A DNA stretch of 34,803 nt from assembly GCA_019423005.1 (NCBI GenBank), contig JAHZCF010000025.1:1-34803 (forward strand), given 5' to 3'. The translations under genes were made by a program, and so were the position numbers. The stretch comes from Haemophilus sp. (lineage in GTDB: Bacteria > Pseudomonadota > Gammaproteobacteria > Enterobacterales > Pasteurellaceae). Under the pieces are notes generated by a model. That model searched no databases, was not told where the DNA came from, and saw nothing but the letters and a program-made list of their open reading frames with translations. Shown here one piece after another: positions 16,429 to 24,960 of the stretch (position 1 is its first letter; each line of letters starts with the position of its first letter).

Positions 16429-16636
16429 TTGGAACCTTTTGTTATTAATAATAATGAAAAAAACCGCGAGATTCTAAAACTCCAATAAATGGAGTGCAAA
16501 TTATTTTAGATTAAATTTTAAGTGTTCCGACCAGTTATAAATAAATGATATTTAAATTAAAAAATGCGGCTACTTTGGCAGAACGTTTCAAAAATGTTAG
16601 AATGGACTTAGTCTTAATTTTAAATAAGGAAATCCT

Positions 16637-16924
16637 ATGACAGTAACATGCAAAGCAGAAGAATCTCTCACTTGTAGTTGTGTTGATGTGGGAACGATTA
16701 TTGGCGGTTCAGATTGTTCTGTTGATATTCATCAAACCTATGCGAATAAAGCTGAAGCTGAATCAGCGCTTAATCGTTTCATTGAGAAAGCACGCAAAAC
16801 AGAAAGCGATCCTTGCGAGATTACAAGTGAAATCACCGAAACTGAAAATGGTGTAAATTTAACGGCTCGTTTTACATTTAGTTGCCAAGCTGAAGCGATG
16901 ATTTTTGAATTAGCGAATCGCTAA
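16637..16924 (+). CDS. YfcZ/YiiS family protein (DUF406)
   Basis: A 95-aa cytoplasmic protein of unknown function. The N-terminus is rich in Cys (TCKAEESLTCSCVDVGTI), then comes a family-typical VDIHQTYANKAEAESALNRF and a C-terminal half ending RFTFSCQAEAMIFELANR. The yfcZ gene of E. coli also sits next to fadL, and here the gene is divergent from the FadL homologue, so the pairing is conserved. AAGGA precedes the ATG. Confidence 0.85.
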   Translation: MTVTCKAEESLTCSCVDVGTIIGGSDCSVDIHQTYANKAEAESALNRFIEKARKTESDPCEITSEITETENGVNLTARFTFSCQAEAMIFELANR

Positions 16925-16934
16925 AAACTCGTAA

Positions 16935-16980
16935 AAAAATAACCGCGCTTTATCCTTTAAAATAAAGTGCGGTTATTTTT
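16935..16980 (+). terminator. Uptake-sequence terminator after the YfcZ-like gene
   Basis: AAAAATAACCGCGCTTTAT (16935-16953) pairs with ATAAAGTGCGGTTATTTTT (16962-16980), 19 bp with a single G-U pair and an 8-nt loop. The right arm carries a perfect AAGTGCGGT. Confidence 0.92.
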
Positions 16981-17006
16981 TTAGTTAAAACCTAATTAAA
17001 TCACTA

Positions 17007-17022
17007 TCGCAAACGTTTGCTT
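17007..17022 (+). promoter_or_regulatory. PurR operator upstream of purMN
   Basis: TCGCAAACGTTTGCTT contains the full palindromic PurR core GCAAACGTTTGC (17009-17020), 56 bp before purM. PurR with hypoxanthine or guanine represses the purine regulon in gamma-proteobacteria. Confidence 0.9.
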
Positions 17023-17077
17023 AATCTGATACAATCACGCCGTTTTATCATTTAACCTAAAAATATAGGATAACATT

Positions 17078-18115
17078 GTGAGCAAACCATCATTAAGTTA
17101 TAAAGATGCAGGCGTGGATATTAATGCCGGTAATGAATTAGTTGAACGTATTAAACCACACGTGAAGCGAACTACTCGTCCTGAAGTCATCGGGGGATTA
17201 GGTGGCTTTGGTGCATTATGTGCTATTCCAGGCAAATATAAAGAACCTATCCTTGTTTCTGGCACAGACGGCGTAGGAACCAAATTACGTTTAGCCATTG
17301 ACTTAAAAAAACACAATACCATCGGTATTGATTTGGTTGCAATGTGTGTTAACGATTTAGTCGTACAAGGTGCAGAGCCATTATTCTTCTTAGACTACTA
17401 CGCGACAGGAAAACTTGATGTGGATGTTGCTTCAGATGTGGTCAAAGGTATCGCTGAAGGATGTGTACAATCTGGTTGTGCATTAGTTGGTGGCGAAACC
17501 GCAGAGATGCCGGGTATGTATCACGCTGGTGATTATGACCTTGCAGGTTTCTGTGTGGGAGTGGTCGAAAAATCAGAAATCATTGATGGTAGCCAGGTTA
17601 AAGTAGGAGACGCTTTAATTGCACTAGGTTCAAGTGGCCCGCATTCAAATGGTTATTCTTTAATTCGCAAAGTGATGGATGTTGCCGGTGTAAACCCCGC
17701 CACTGAGCAATTAAATGGTCATCCATTAAGTGAACAAGTGCTTGCGCCGACAAAAATCTATGTGAAATCTGTTCTCGCCTTAATCAAACAAACCGAAGTC
17801 CATGCTATTGCGCACTTAACAGGTGGCGGTTTCTGGGAAAATATTCCGCGTGTATTACCTAAAAAAACCAAAGCAGTCATCGATGAAAGTAGCTGGGAAT
17901 GGCAACCTGTGTTCAAATGGTTACAAGAAAAAGGCAACATTGAAACCTATGAAATGTACCGCACATTCAACTGTGGCGTTGGCATGGTAATTGCATTACC
18001 ACAATCACAAGTGGAAACCGCATTAGCAATTTTAAAACAATCGGGTGAAAATGCCTGGTTGATCGGCCATATCGAAAGTGCGATAGATGACGAACCACAA
18101 GTTATTATTAAATAA
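17078..18115 (+). CDS. purM: Phosphoribosylformylglycinamidine cyclo-ligase
   Basis: AIR synthetase, the fifth step of de novo purine synthesis (FGAM + ATP to AIR). 345 aa. The start is GTG with AGGATA upstream; it gives SLSYKDAGVDINAGNELV, the conserved N-terminus. Family motifs seen: GGFGALCAIP, SGTDGVGTKLRLA, MCVNDLVVQGAEPLFFLDYYATGKL, GGETAEMPGMY, HLTGGGFWENIPR. A PurR box lies in the promoter. purN follows after 68 bp with a hairpin in between. Confidence 0.97.
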   Translation: MSKPSLSYKDAGVDINAGNELVERIKPHVKRTTRPEVIGGLGGFGALCAIPGKYKEPILVSGTDGVGTKLRLAIDLKKHNTIGIDLVAMCVNDLVVQGAEPLFFLDYYATGKLDVDVASDVVKGIAEGCVQSGCALVGGETAEMPGMYHAGDYDLAGFCVGVVEKSEIIDGSQVKVGDALIALGSSGPHSNGYSLIRKVMDVAGVNPATEQLNGHPLSEQVLAPTKIYVKSVLALIKQTEVHAIAHLTGGGFWENIPRVLPKKTKAVIDESSWEWQPVFKWLQEKGNIETYEMYRTFNCGVGMVIALPQSQVETALAILKQSGENAWLIGHIESAIDDEPQVIIK

Positions 18116-18132
18116 TTTCAATTTTCCATTTC

Positions 18133-18165
18133 AGGGCGAAAATTTCAAAATGAAAGGTTCGCCCT
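18133..18165 (+). terminator. Intercistronic hairpin between purM and purN
   Basis: AGGGCGAA (18133-18140) pairs with TTCGCCCT (18158-18165), followed by TATTTTAT. The 17-nt loop contains mostly A. It may attenuate purN relative to purM or stabilise the upstream mRNA. Confidence 0.6.
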
Positions 18166-18183
18166 TATTTTATGTAGAATAAT

Positions 18184-18822
18184 ATGAAAAAAATTGCCGT
18201 CCTGATTTCAGGACAAGGATCAAATCTTCAAGCGATAATTGAGGCTTGTCAAACAGACTTTATTCCAGGAAAGATTGTGACCGTCATCAGTAATAAAATC
18301 GATTCATTTGGCTTAGAACGCGCTGAAAGTGCGGGCATTCCTAGCCAAGTTTTTTTACGTCAAGATTTTACGTCCAATCTCGATATGGATAAGGCTATCG
18401 GTGATTATTTAGAGGATCTCAATGTTGATCTCATTGTGTTAGCCGGTTATATGAAAATCTTAACTAAACCATTTACACAACGTTTTGCAGGGAAAATTTT
18501 AAATATTCATCCTTCCCTTCTACCAAAATATCCTAGATTAGATACTTATCAAAGAGCGCTTGAGAATGGCGACAGCGAACACGGTACAACCGTGCATTTT
18601 GTCAATGAAGAGATCGATGGCGGCGCTATTGTATTACAAGCTAAAGTGCCTATTTTCCCTGGCGATACCGTTGAGGAAATTGAACTTCGTACCCGTGAAC
18701 AGGAATATCTCATTTATCCTTTAGTGATTAAATGGTTTGTAGAAGATCGATTAAAACTCATTGAAAATCAAGCTTATTTAGACGGCAAGCAGTTGCCACC
18801 GAATGGTTACGCTAATGAGTAA
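18184..18822 (+). CDS. purN: Phosphoribosylglycinamide formyltransferase PurN
   Basis: Third step of purine synthesis: transfers formyl from 10-formyl-THF to GAR. 212 aa. The N-terminal phosphate loop SGQGSNLQAI and the catalytic N-I-H of LNIHPSLLPKY plus the Asp of EIDGGAIVLQAK are present. The segment after LLPKY reads PRLDTYQRAL where E. coli has PGLHTHRQAL; the family Gly of PGL is Arg here, close to the active site. The remainder is normal and I expect a working enzyme. Confidence 0.94.
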   Translation: MKKIAVLISGQGSNLQAIIEACQTDFIPGKIVTVISNKIDSFGLERAESAGIPSQVFLRQDFTSNLDMDKAIGDYLEDLNVDLIVLAGYMKILTKPFTQRFAGKILNIHPSLLPKYPRLDTYQRALENGDSEHGTTVHFVNEEIDGGAIVLQAKVPIFPGDTVEEIELRTREQEYLIYPLVIKWFVEDRLKLIENQAYLDGKQLPPNGYANE

Positions 18823-18889
18823 AGCAATATGCGATCTTGAAAAGAGTGACTCAAATCACCATTAAACAACCTGATTTTATGAAAAAAAC

Positions 18890-18918
18890 AATAAACCCTG
18901 TATAATCGGGGTTTTATT
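18890..18918 (+). terminator. Hairpin between purN and the yciC-like gene
   Basis: AATAAACCC and GGGTTTTATT flank a loop containing TATAAT. It can be a purN terminator; the TATAAT in the loop could alternatively be the -10 of the yciC-yciB operon promoter. The two uses are not exclusive. Confidence 0.5.
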
Positions 18919-18933
18919 ATTGTGGGATATAAT

Positions 18934-19689
18934 ATGCAAATTAACTTTACTCAGATTTTTCAAGATAGCCTCAATTTTATGCGTAATCAGCGAAAAACCG
19001 TGCTGATTTTCGTTGGGATTTTTGTCGTCTCACAATTAATTAATGCATTAGTCAGTGTCCCAATGCCGAGTTTGGGTGATAATCCTAATCCATCACAACA
19101 GGACATTATTGATGCATTAAGCAAAGTTGAGCCAACTGCACTGATTGGATCTTTTTTATTCCAACAATTGTTGATGTCTTTTATTGCAACCTTCGGCATT
19201 GCAACTATTCATCATATTAGTCAGCAAAATGAAAATCCGATTAATCAAGGTCTCATGCTGACATTGCGCCGTTTTTTAGGTGTGGTCGTTTTAGATATTT
19301 TTATGAGTTTGCCACTTTTATTTGGCCTTGCTGATGTTATGAGCTCATTTTTAAGCAAAAATGCCCTCTCCCCTCTAGCCTTTGTTTCAATGGTATTTGG
19401 TTTATTTTTCTTTGTTCGTCTATGCTTATCGCCTGTGCACTATATTGTCTCCAATCAATCTATAGGACAAAGCGCTTTACAAGTATGGCGTGCGGGTATC
19501 AAGCGTAATGGCGTATTAATTATTTATGCCTTGCTCACTTATTTACTTCTTCCTTTAGTAGTGAATACCTTTGGTGCAATCTTGGGTTCATCATTTTTAA
19601 GTGCTATCGTTGGCATCTTGGCTGCATTATTTCAAATGTTTATTTTGGTATTTACTTACCGTTTTTACAGCTTATTTATGAAGGCATAA
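18934..19689 (+). CDS. yciC: YciC family inner membrane protein
   Basis: A 251-aa integral membrane protein of unknown function with five to six hydrophobic helices (UPF0259/YciC family). The ATG at 18934 (MQINFTQIFQDSLNFMRNQ) is chosen; a GTG at 18922 would add only four residues. It is next to yciB, yciA and yciI, the same cluster as in E. coli, which supports the assignment. yciB begins 1 bp after its stop. Confidence 0.85.
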   Translation: MQINFTQIFQDSLNFMRNQRKTVLIFVGIFVVSQLINALVSVPMPSLGDNPNPSQQDIIDALSKVEPTALIGSFLFQQLLMSFIATFGIATIHHISQQNENPINQGLMLTLRRFLGVVVLDIFMSLPLLFGLADVMSSFLSKNALSPLAFVSMVFGLFFFVRLCLSPVHYIVSNQSIGQSALQVWRAGIKRNGVLIIYALLTYLLLPLVVNTFGAILGSSFLSAIVGILAALFQMFILVFTYRFYSLFMKA

Positions 19690-19690
19690 T

Positions 19691-20245
19691 ATGAAACAAC
19701 TTCTTGAATTTATTCCGCTTGTTCTCTTTTTCATCACCTACAAAATGTTTGGTGTGCGTGATGCTGCCATCGTATTAGTGATTGCAACCATTGTTCAAAT
19801 GATTGTGCTAAAACTGAAATATGGCGTAATTGAGAAACAACAAAAAATCATGGCGATTGCTGTCGTCTTTTTTGGTTTGCTCACTGCCTATTTCAATGAA
19901 ATCAAATACCTACAATGGAAAGTCACGATTATTAATGCCTTATTTGCCATTGTTTTATTGGTTGCACAATTCCGATTCAATACGCCATTAGTGAAAAAGT
20001 TATTAGGCAAAGAAATCCAGTTACCGGATAATGTGTGGAACAAATTAAATGTAGGCTGGGCAGGATTTTTTATTCTGTGTATGCTGGTAAATATTTATAT
20101 CAGCCAAAATATGTCTGAAGATGCTTGGGTTGATTTCAAATCTTTTGGTTTACTTGGTATGACCTTTGTTGCAACAATTGTCAGCGGTGCTTATATTTAC
20201 CGTTACTTACCTAAAGATGATCAAAAAAATGACGGGGACAAATAA
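19691..20245 (+). CDS. yciB: Inner membrane septation protein YciB/IspZ
   Basis: Polytopic inner-membrane protein (184 aa, about five helices) involved in cell envelope maintenance and septation; homologous to Shigella IspZ. The N-terminus MKQLLEFIPLVLFFITYKM and the internal GKEIQLPDNVWNKLNVGWAGFF are highly characteristic. Its stop codon overlaps the yciA start by 1 bp. Confidence 0.93.
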   Translation: MKQLLEFIPLVLFFITYKMFGVRDAAIVLVIATIVQMIVLKLKYGVIEKQQKIMAIAVVFFGLLTAYFNEIKYLQWKVTIINALFAIVLLVAQFRFNTPLVKKLLGKEIQLPDNVWNKLNVGWAGFFILCMLVNIYISQNMSEDAWVDFKSFGLLGMTFVATIVSGAYIYRYLPKDDQKNDGDK

Positions 20246-20715
20246 TGGTTTCAAATCTTATCGATAAAGACGGTCGTCAATCTAAAGGCGTATTATTATT
20301 ACGTACCTTAGCGATGCCTTCAGATACCAACGCGAACGGTGATATTTTCGGTGGCTGGATTATGTCACAAATGGATATGGGCGGAGCAATTCTAGCAAAA
20401 GAAATTGCTCATGGTCGCGTTGTCACCGTTGCCGTAGAAAGTATGAACTTCATCAAACCTATCGCCGTCGGTGACGTGGTGTGTTGTTACGGCCAATGTC
20501 TCAGTGTGGGTCGTTCTTCTATTAAAATCAAGGTAGAAGTATGGGTGAAAAAAGTTGCCAGTGAACCAATTGGGGAACGTTACTGCGTGACAGATGCTGT
20601 ATTTACCTTTGTCGCCGTAGGAAAAGACGGCAAAGCTCGCGGTATTCCACGCGAAGGCAATCTTGAATTAGAACGTGCGTTAGCTACCATCGAAGAATTA
20701 CAATTACGTTGTTAA
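20245..20715 (+). CDS. yciA: Acyl-CoA thioesterase YciA
   Basis: Hotdog-fold thioesterase hydrolysing a broad range of acyl-CoAs (156 aa). The catalytic segment PSDTNANGDIFGGWIMSQMD and the following GRVVTVAVESMNFIKPI are as in H. influenzae HI0827 and E. coli YciA. Overlaps yciB by 1 bp. Confidence 0.95.
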   Translation: MVSNLIDKDGRQSKGVLLLRTLAMPSDTNANGDIFGGWIMSQMDMGGAILAKEIAHGRVVTVAVESMNFIKPIAVGDVVCCYGQCLSVGRSSIKIKVEVWVKKVASEPIGERYCVTDAVFTFVAVGKDGKARGIPREGNLELERALATIEELQLRC

Positions 20716-20726
20716 AAGGAAAAATG

Positions 20727-21023
20727 ATGTATTACGTGATTTTTGCCCAAGATATTCCTGGCACTTTAGAAAAACGCCTTGCTGTACGTGAGCAGCATCT
20801 CGCTCGCTTAAAACAATTACAAGCAGAAGGTCGTTTATTAACCGCCGGTCCCAATCCAGCCATTGACGATGAAAATCCAGGTGAAGCTGGCTTTACCGGC
20901 TCAACTGTGATTGCTCAATTCGAAAGTCTGTCTGCAGCAAAAGACTGGGCTGCACAAGATCCTTATGTTGAAGCTGGCGTTTATGGTGATGTAATTGTGA
21001 AGCCTTTCAAAAAAGTTTTCTAA
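20727..21023 (+). CDS. yciI: YciI family protein
   Basis: Ferredoxin-like small protein (98 aa) of the YCII superfamily, of unconfirmed enzymatic role; an active-site His-Asp pair is proposed for the fold (here in REQHLARL and PAIDDENPG). I start at the second ATG of ATGATG (20727): it is six bases after AAAAGGA and gives the 98-aa length of E. coli YciI. A TTG at 20709 would overlap yciA and place the ribosome site inside the gene. Ends VKPFKKVF as in the family. Confidence 0.9.
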   Translation: MYYVIFAQDIPGTLEKRLAVREQHLARLKQLQAEGRLLTAGPNPAIDDENPGEAGFTGSTVIAQFESLSAAKDWAAQDPYVEAGVYGDVIVKPFKKVF

Positions 21024-21045
21024 ATAAAACGAACTCTACACTCAA

Positions 21046-21067
21046 AGACGGATCTAAATATCCGTCT
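21046..21067 (+). terminator. yciI operon terminator
   Basis: AGACGGAT (21046-21053) and ATCCGTCT (21060-21067) form a perfect stem with a 6-nt loop, followed by TTCTCTTT. It closes the yciC-yciI operon before slt. Confidence 0.85.
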
Positions 21068-21089
21068 TTCTCTTTATATGGAATCTCCT

Positions 21090-23333
21090 ATGCGAGCACT
21101 TAAACACACGACAATTTCGTTATTAATTTTAACCGCACTTTCAGGCTCAGCTTTGGCTAATCAGCATGCTCATAAAAGCAAAAATGAAACGGTGCCACAA
21201 ATTAACCTTGCTGAAGAACAAGCCAAATGGGCACAACAACAGCATGCTCATGAATTAAAGCTGATTGAACAACGCGCCACTTTTCTGCAATTAGAGTCGC
21301 TACTTAAAAGTGCGGTCAAAAATAATCATGTTTCTAATAATGCCAAATTATTTCTTGGGCTTATTGATTCTTTAAAAGGTTATCCATTGCAAACTGATGC
21401 TATAGTGGCTTATTTGGATGCTCGTGTAAAAACCGTTAACCGCGATACGCCTCGTGAAGAAGTGAATGCATTGAGAACAGACATTGAACAATTTATTCAG
21501 CAACATTCCTCTCATTTTCTACGTGGAAAATTAGAACAAAGTATTTTTACGTTGCTAACCAATGCTGAAGATACTCAAGCACTCGCCAAACTCACGCCAA
21601 ATAATTTGGAAAGACAAATTGCTGTACTTACGGCTAAATATCAAATAGAAGCATCCAATACTAGTCAAACGGCAGAAAACCAATCAAACGACAAGAATAA
21701 ATCGGCTATTTTGTCTGAATATGAACAGCTTTGGCTCAACAATGCTGAACTTCCGAATGATGCTCAGCTGTGGACTGCTTGGTATTCACAGGGTGGCCGT
21801 ACTCCAGAAAAAATCTATCAAAAAGCTGAAATGCTCTTCAGTAAAAATGATGCGAAAGGATTAGAAATACTCGCTAAAGAGTTAGAAAAAATTGAGAATG
21901 CTAAAGAAGATGAGCAAGTAGCCGCTCATTTAGCGCTCTATCAGGATCTCTTAAAAAATCCAGCAAATTTGAAAATGCTCGCTGAGAGACTGCCATTAAT
22001 TGATGGTAATACGAATAAAATCACCAATAAATTTGCCGTAGTGCTAGGTTTTTCTCGTTATTTGCGAACTATTCCGGAAAATATGAATGAGCCAACCTTC
22101 ATCCCTTACGAGCAATGGGCGAAGACTTGGCAATTAAACGAAACTGAATTACGTGATTGGAAAATCGCCTTTATTAGCCGTTTCTTTGATAACGAAAGCC
22201 CCAACTTTGTGCAATGGCGCGATCAAGAAATCCTAAAACTGAATGCCGATAACCTCATTGAACGTCGTTTGCGTACGGCTATTTGGCAAAAAACGGATTT
22301 ATTAGGTTGGTTGAATGCCCTTTCCAATGAAGCGAAGCAAAAACAAGAATGGCGTTATTGGATGGGGAAAGCACTCGAAAAAGAGAATGTCACAAAAGCC
22401 AAAGAAATATTCTCTGAATTAAGCAACGAACGCGGATTCTACCCAATGTTAGCGACAGCAAAATTATATCCTGAAAATCGTGGCGCAGGATATGATTTCG
22501 GTCAACCAGGATTAGAAGTATTTATCGCGAGAAGTATTTCAGATCCTTACTGGGCACATGAATATAAAAAATTTCAGCCAGCTCTCGCAGAAATTGCTGA
22601 ATTACGACAATTGGATCGATTAGGCGTAGCCAAACAACGTTGGCGTTTTCTATTAGAAAAATTATCGCAAGAAGAACAACTACAGATTGCTTTAAGCCAA
22701 TATGCGAATGAACAAAATTGGTTTGAATTAGGCGTAGATGGGTCGATTATTGCAAAAGCATGGGATTATATCGGATTACGCTTACCAAATGCTTACAGTC
22801 AATATTTTGATATTGCCCTTAGTAATGTGAATCTCAGCGCAACGGAACCTCAAGCGATTGTGGATAATCGTGTCACCAAAACTTTTGCCATGGCCATTGC
22901 GCGCCAAGAAAGTGCTTGGAATCCAATGGCACAATCTTCTGCAAATGCTCGAGGATTAATGCAGCTATTACCAAGTACCGCGCAAAAAACGGCAGAAAAT
23001 CAGCAACTTCCTTATAATGGAGAGTTAGATTTATTCAAACCGCTTAATAATATTTTACTCGGTACGGCGCACTTAAATGAGCTGAATGCTAAATATCCAA
23101 ACAATCGAATTTTGATCGCCTCTGCCTATAATGCGGGAGCAAGCCGTGTAGAAAAATGGCTTGCGAGAGCCAATGGCAAATTGGCCATGGATGAATTTAT
23201 TGCCTCTATTCCGTTCTTTGAAACTCGAGGTTATGTTCAAAACGTATTAACTTATGATTTTTACTATCAAAACCTACAAGACAAAGAAAAATTACAAACC
23301 TTTAGCAAAGAGGAATACGATCGGCTATACTAG
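21090..23333 (+). CDS. slt: Soluble lytic murein transglycosylase
   Basis: Periplasmic exo-lytic transglycosylase that cuts glycan strands to 1,6-anhydromuropeptides. 747 aa from the ATG at 21090, which opens directly into a signal peptide ending SALA; an ATG four codons earlier is possible. The mature start is His/Gln-rich (NQHAHKSKNE). A long alpha-superhelical U domain is followed by the C-terminal GEWL domain with catalytic Glu in ARQESAWNP, then ARGLMQLLPSTAQ and ASAYNAGASRV. E. coli Slt70 is 645 aa, so this protein has roughly 100 extra residues, mainly in the N-terminal half. The stop codon lies inside the trpR operator. Confidence 0.92.
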   Translation: MRALKHTTISLLILTALSGSALANQHAHKSKNETVPQINLAEEQAKWAQQQHAHELKLIEQRATFLQLESLLKSAVKNNHVSNNAKLFLGLIDSLKGYPLQTDAIVAYLDARVKTVNRDTPREEVNALRTDIEQFIQQHSSHFLRGKLEQSIFTLLTNAEDTQALAKLTPNNLERQIAVLTAKYQIEASNTSQTAENQSNDKNKSAILSEYEQLWLNNAELPNDAQLWTAWYSQGGRTPEKIYQKAEMLFSKNDAKGLEILAKELEKIENAKEDEQVAAHLALYQDLLKNPANLKMLAERLPLIDGNTNKITNKFAVVLGFSRYLRTIPENMNEPTFIPYEQWAKTWQLNETELRDWKIAFISRFFDNESPNFVQWRDQEILKLNADNLIERRLRTAIWQKTDLLGWLNALSNEAKQKQEWRYWMGKALEKENVTKAKEIFSELSNERGFYPMLATAKLYPENRGAGYDFGQPGLEVFIARSISDPYWAHEYKKFQPALAEIAELRQLDRLGVAKQRWRFLLEKLSQEEQLQIALSQYANEQNWFELGVDGSIIAKAWDYIGLRLPNAYSQYFDIALSNVNLSATEPQAIVDNRVTKTFAMAIARQESAWNPMAQSSANARGLMQLLPSTAQKTAENQQLPYNGELDLFKPLNNILLGTAHLNELNAKYPNNRILIASAYNAGASRVEKWLARANGKLAMDEFIASIPFFETRGYVQNVLTYDFYYQNLQDKEKLQTFSKEEYDRLY

Positions 23334-23356
23334 TCGCACTAGTTTAATAGTATAGG
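23325..23356 (+). promoter_or_regulatory. trp-type operator in front of trpR
   Basis: The 22 bp from 23335 beginning CGCACTAGTTTAATAGTATA match the E. coli trp operator (CGAACTAGTTAACTAGTACG...) at about 15 of 22 positions, including the CTAG/TAGT core. The region is also symmetrical: CTATACTA (23325-23332) and TAGTATAG (23348-23355) are exact inverted arms. It lies 10 bp before trpR and overlaps the slt stop codon, implying autoregulation. Confidence 0.75.
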
Positions 23357-23365
23357 ATTGTTGAT

Positions 23366-23674
23366 ATGTATATTAGCCGCAATTTAGAACAATGGAATGC
23401 TTTCCTCGCAACCTTGCAAACCGCATTTGAGCAAGGCAAAGCACAAGATTTCTTAACACTCCTACTCACGCCAGATGAGCGCGATGCAGTGGGTTTACGT
23501 TTGCAAATCGTGGCGCAGTTATTAGATAAAAATCTCTCACAACGAGAGATTCAACAGAATCTTAATACCAGTGCGGCAACCATTACGCGTGGTTCTAATA
23601 TGCTCAAAACAATGGATCCGGATTTTATAAACTGGGTGAAAAACCAACTCGATGAGCAAGCTGCAAAAAACTAA
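23366..23674 (+). CDS. trpR: Trp operon repressor TrpR
   Basis: A 102-aa helical dimer that binds L-tryptophan and represses trp genes. The characteristic block LLTPDERDAVGLRLQIVAQLL and the helix-turn-helix SQREIQQNLNTSAATITRGS are clear. The end overlaps mtgA by 23 bp, and slt lies directly upstream; slt-trpR-mtgA matches the order in H. influenzae. Confidence 0.96.
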   Translation: MYISRNLEQWNAFLATLQTAFEQGKAQDFLTLLLTPDERDAVGLRLQIVAQLLDKNLSQREIQQNLNTSAATITRGSNMLKTMDPDFINWVKNQLDEQAAKN

Positions 23675-24398
23675 GCGAATTCTGACCGCACTTTTACATC
23701 TTTTTCGCCCCTCTTGGTGGAAAAAAAATTGGCAACGGATTGCGTGGCGTTTTTCTCTCGCAATCCTCGCGTTTTTTATTTGCTTCCGCTTTATCCCTGT
23801 TCCCTCCTCTGCCTATATGGTACAGCAAAAAATCGGGCACTTATTGCAGTTAGATTTTAGCTATTCAATCAAATATGATTGGGTGAGTCTTGATGAAATC
23901 TCACCGAATATGCAACTCGCAGTCATTGCCGCTGAAGATCAAAAATTCCCCAACCACTGGGGCTTTGATTTTGAGGCAATTCAAAAGGCCTTTAAATTTA
24001 ATGAAAAATCTCGCCGAACCCGAGGAGCTTCAACGATTTCTCAACAAACAGCAAAAAACCTCGTTCTCTGGCATGGACAAAGTTGGCTTCGCAAAGGATT
24101 AGAAGTTCCCACAACGGCATTAATGGAAATCTTTTGGTCCAAAGAACGCATTTTAGAAGTGTATTTGAACATCGCAGAATTTGGTAATGGCATCTTTGGT
24201 GTAGAAGCGGCCAGTCGCTATTACTTCAAAAAATCAGCGAAAAATTTAACTCAATCAGAAGCGGCATTACTCGCTGCAGTTTTACCAAACCCTATCATCT
24301 ATAAAGTGAATAAGCCTAGTGCGTTAGTTCGTAAAAAACAAAGTTGGATTATGCGACAAATGAATGGATTAGGCTTGAATTATCTAAACGAAATGTAG
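23652..24398 (+). CDS. mtgA: Monofunctional biosynthetic peptidoglycan transglycosylase
   Basis: GT51 glycosyltransferase (248 aa) that polymerises lipid II into glycan strands, anchored by one N-terminal helix (about 32-48). Motifs of the family: AAEDQKFPNHWGFD with the catalytic Glu, RGASTISQQTAKNL, KERILEVYLNIAEFG. An uptake sequence GACCGCACTT lies in the first 15 codons. This is the last core gene before the island. Confidence 0.95.
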   Translation: MSKLQKTKRILTALLHLFRPSWWKKNWQRIAWRFSLAILAFFICFRFIPVPSSAYMVQQKIGHLLQLDFSYSIKYDWVSLDEISPNMQLAVIAAEDQKFPNHWGFDFEAIQKAFKFNEKSRRTRGASTISQQTAKNLVLWHGQSWLRKGLEVPTTALMEIFWSKERILEVYLNIAEFGNGIFGVEAASRYYFKKSAKNLTQSEAALLAAVLPNPIIYKVNKPSALVRKKQSWIMRQMNGLGLNYLNEM

Positions 24399-24413
24399 AT
24401 TTGCCATAAAGAA

Positions 24414-24448
24414 AAAACCTTGAAACTCACTTTAAGTTTCAAGGTTTT
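24414..24448 (+). terminator. mtgA terminator
   Basis: AAAACCTTGAAACT (24414-24427) and AGTTTCAAGGTTTT (24435-24448) form a perfect 14-bp stem with a 7-nt loop. It marks the end of the core transcription unit; the island begins somewhere after it. Confidence 0.88.
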
Positions 24449-24524
24449 AAATTTGATAATCTCACTTGAACTAGCAATATAAGACTTTGATTTATAATAA
24501 CTTTATTTGTTGGGTTTGTGTTCA

Positions 24525-24545
24525 GTGTTACTATTGGTGTTACTA
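24525..24545 (+). repeat. Left-end copy of the integrase arm-type repeat
   Basis: GTGTTACTATTGGTGTTACT (plus A) matches 33411-33431 at 20 of 21 positions in the same orientation. Each copy holds two GTGTTACTA units spaced by 12 bp. Occurrence only near the two ends of the island fits arm-type binding sites for the integrase or its directionality factor. Confidence 0.7.
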
Positions 24546-24925
24546 AAAAATGAAGTGATAGATTATCTATAATAATTAAAGCACTGGTATGCTACCTTGT
24601 GAGTTAATGGTAGCACAACAATAGGAAAATATCTAAAAAAGTAAAATAGTATTATTCGACTATTTTTTAGACAGAAATTTTTAAAAATTTTCTTAATGAA
24701 AACATTAGTTATATATGAGAATGAATAAGATAAGTTTCCTATGTTGGAAAGCAGAAAATTTGTTCAAAAAATGCTTGCAAGCAATCTGGAGGAAGTATAG
24801 GATGGTCTCAAGTTGATTTTAGTTAGACCATACAACAGTAAGGATTTCTTATTAATATATGAAATAGAGGCTATACGCCTTATCAAAAGTGATATTACAG
24901 ATCATTTTTTTAAACGCAATAATAT

Positions 24926-24960
24926 AAGGGTATTACTAACTAAAGAGTAATACCCTTTTT
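24926..24960 (+). terminator. Terminator-like hairpin upstream of the alpA-like gene
   Basis: GGGTATTACT and AGTAATACCC form a perfect 10-bp stem with an 8-nt loop followed by TTTTTATATA. It sits 19 bp before the alpA-like start codon, so it either ends an unseen upstream transcript (small RNA) or attenuates the alpA operon. Confidence 0.8.

Noticed and set aside
20709..20726. TTG start for yciI
   Set aside because: It puts the Shine-Dalgarno AAAAGGA inside the coding region; the ATG at 20727 gives the family length.
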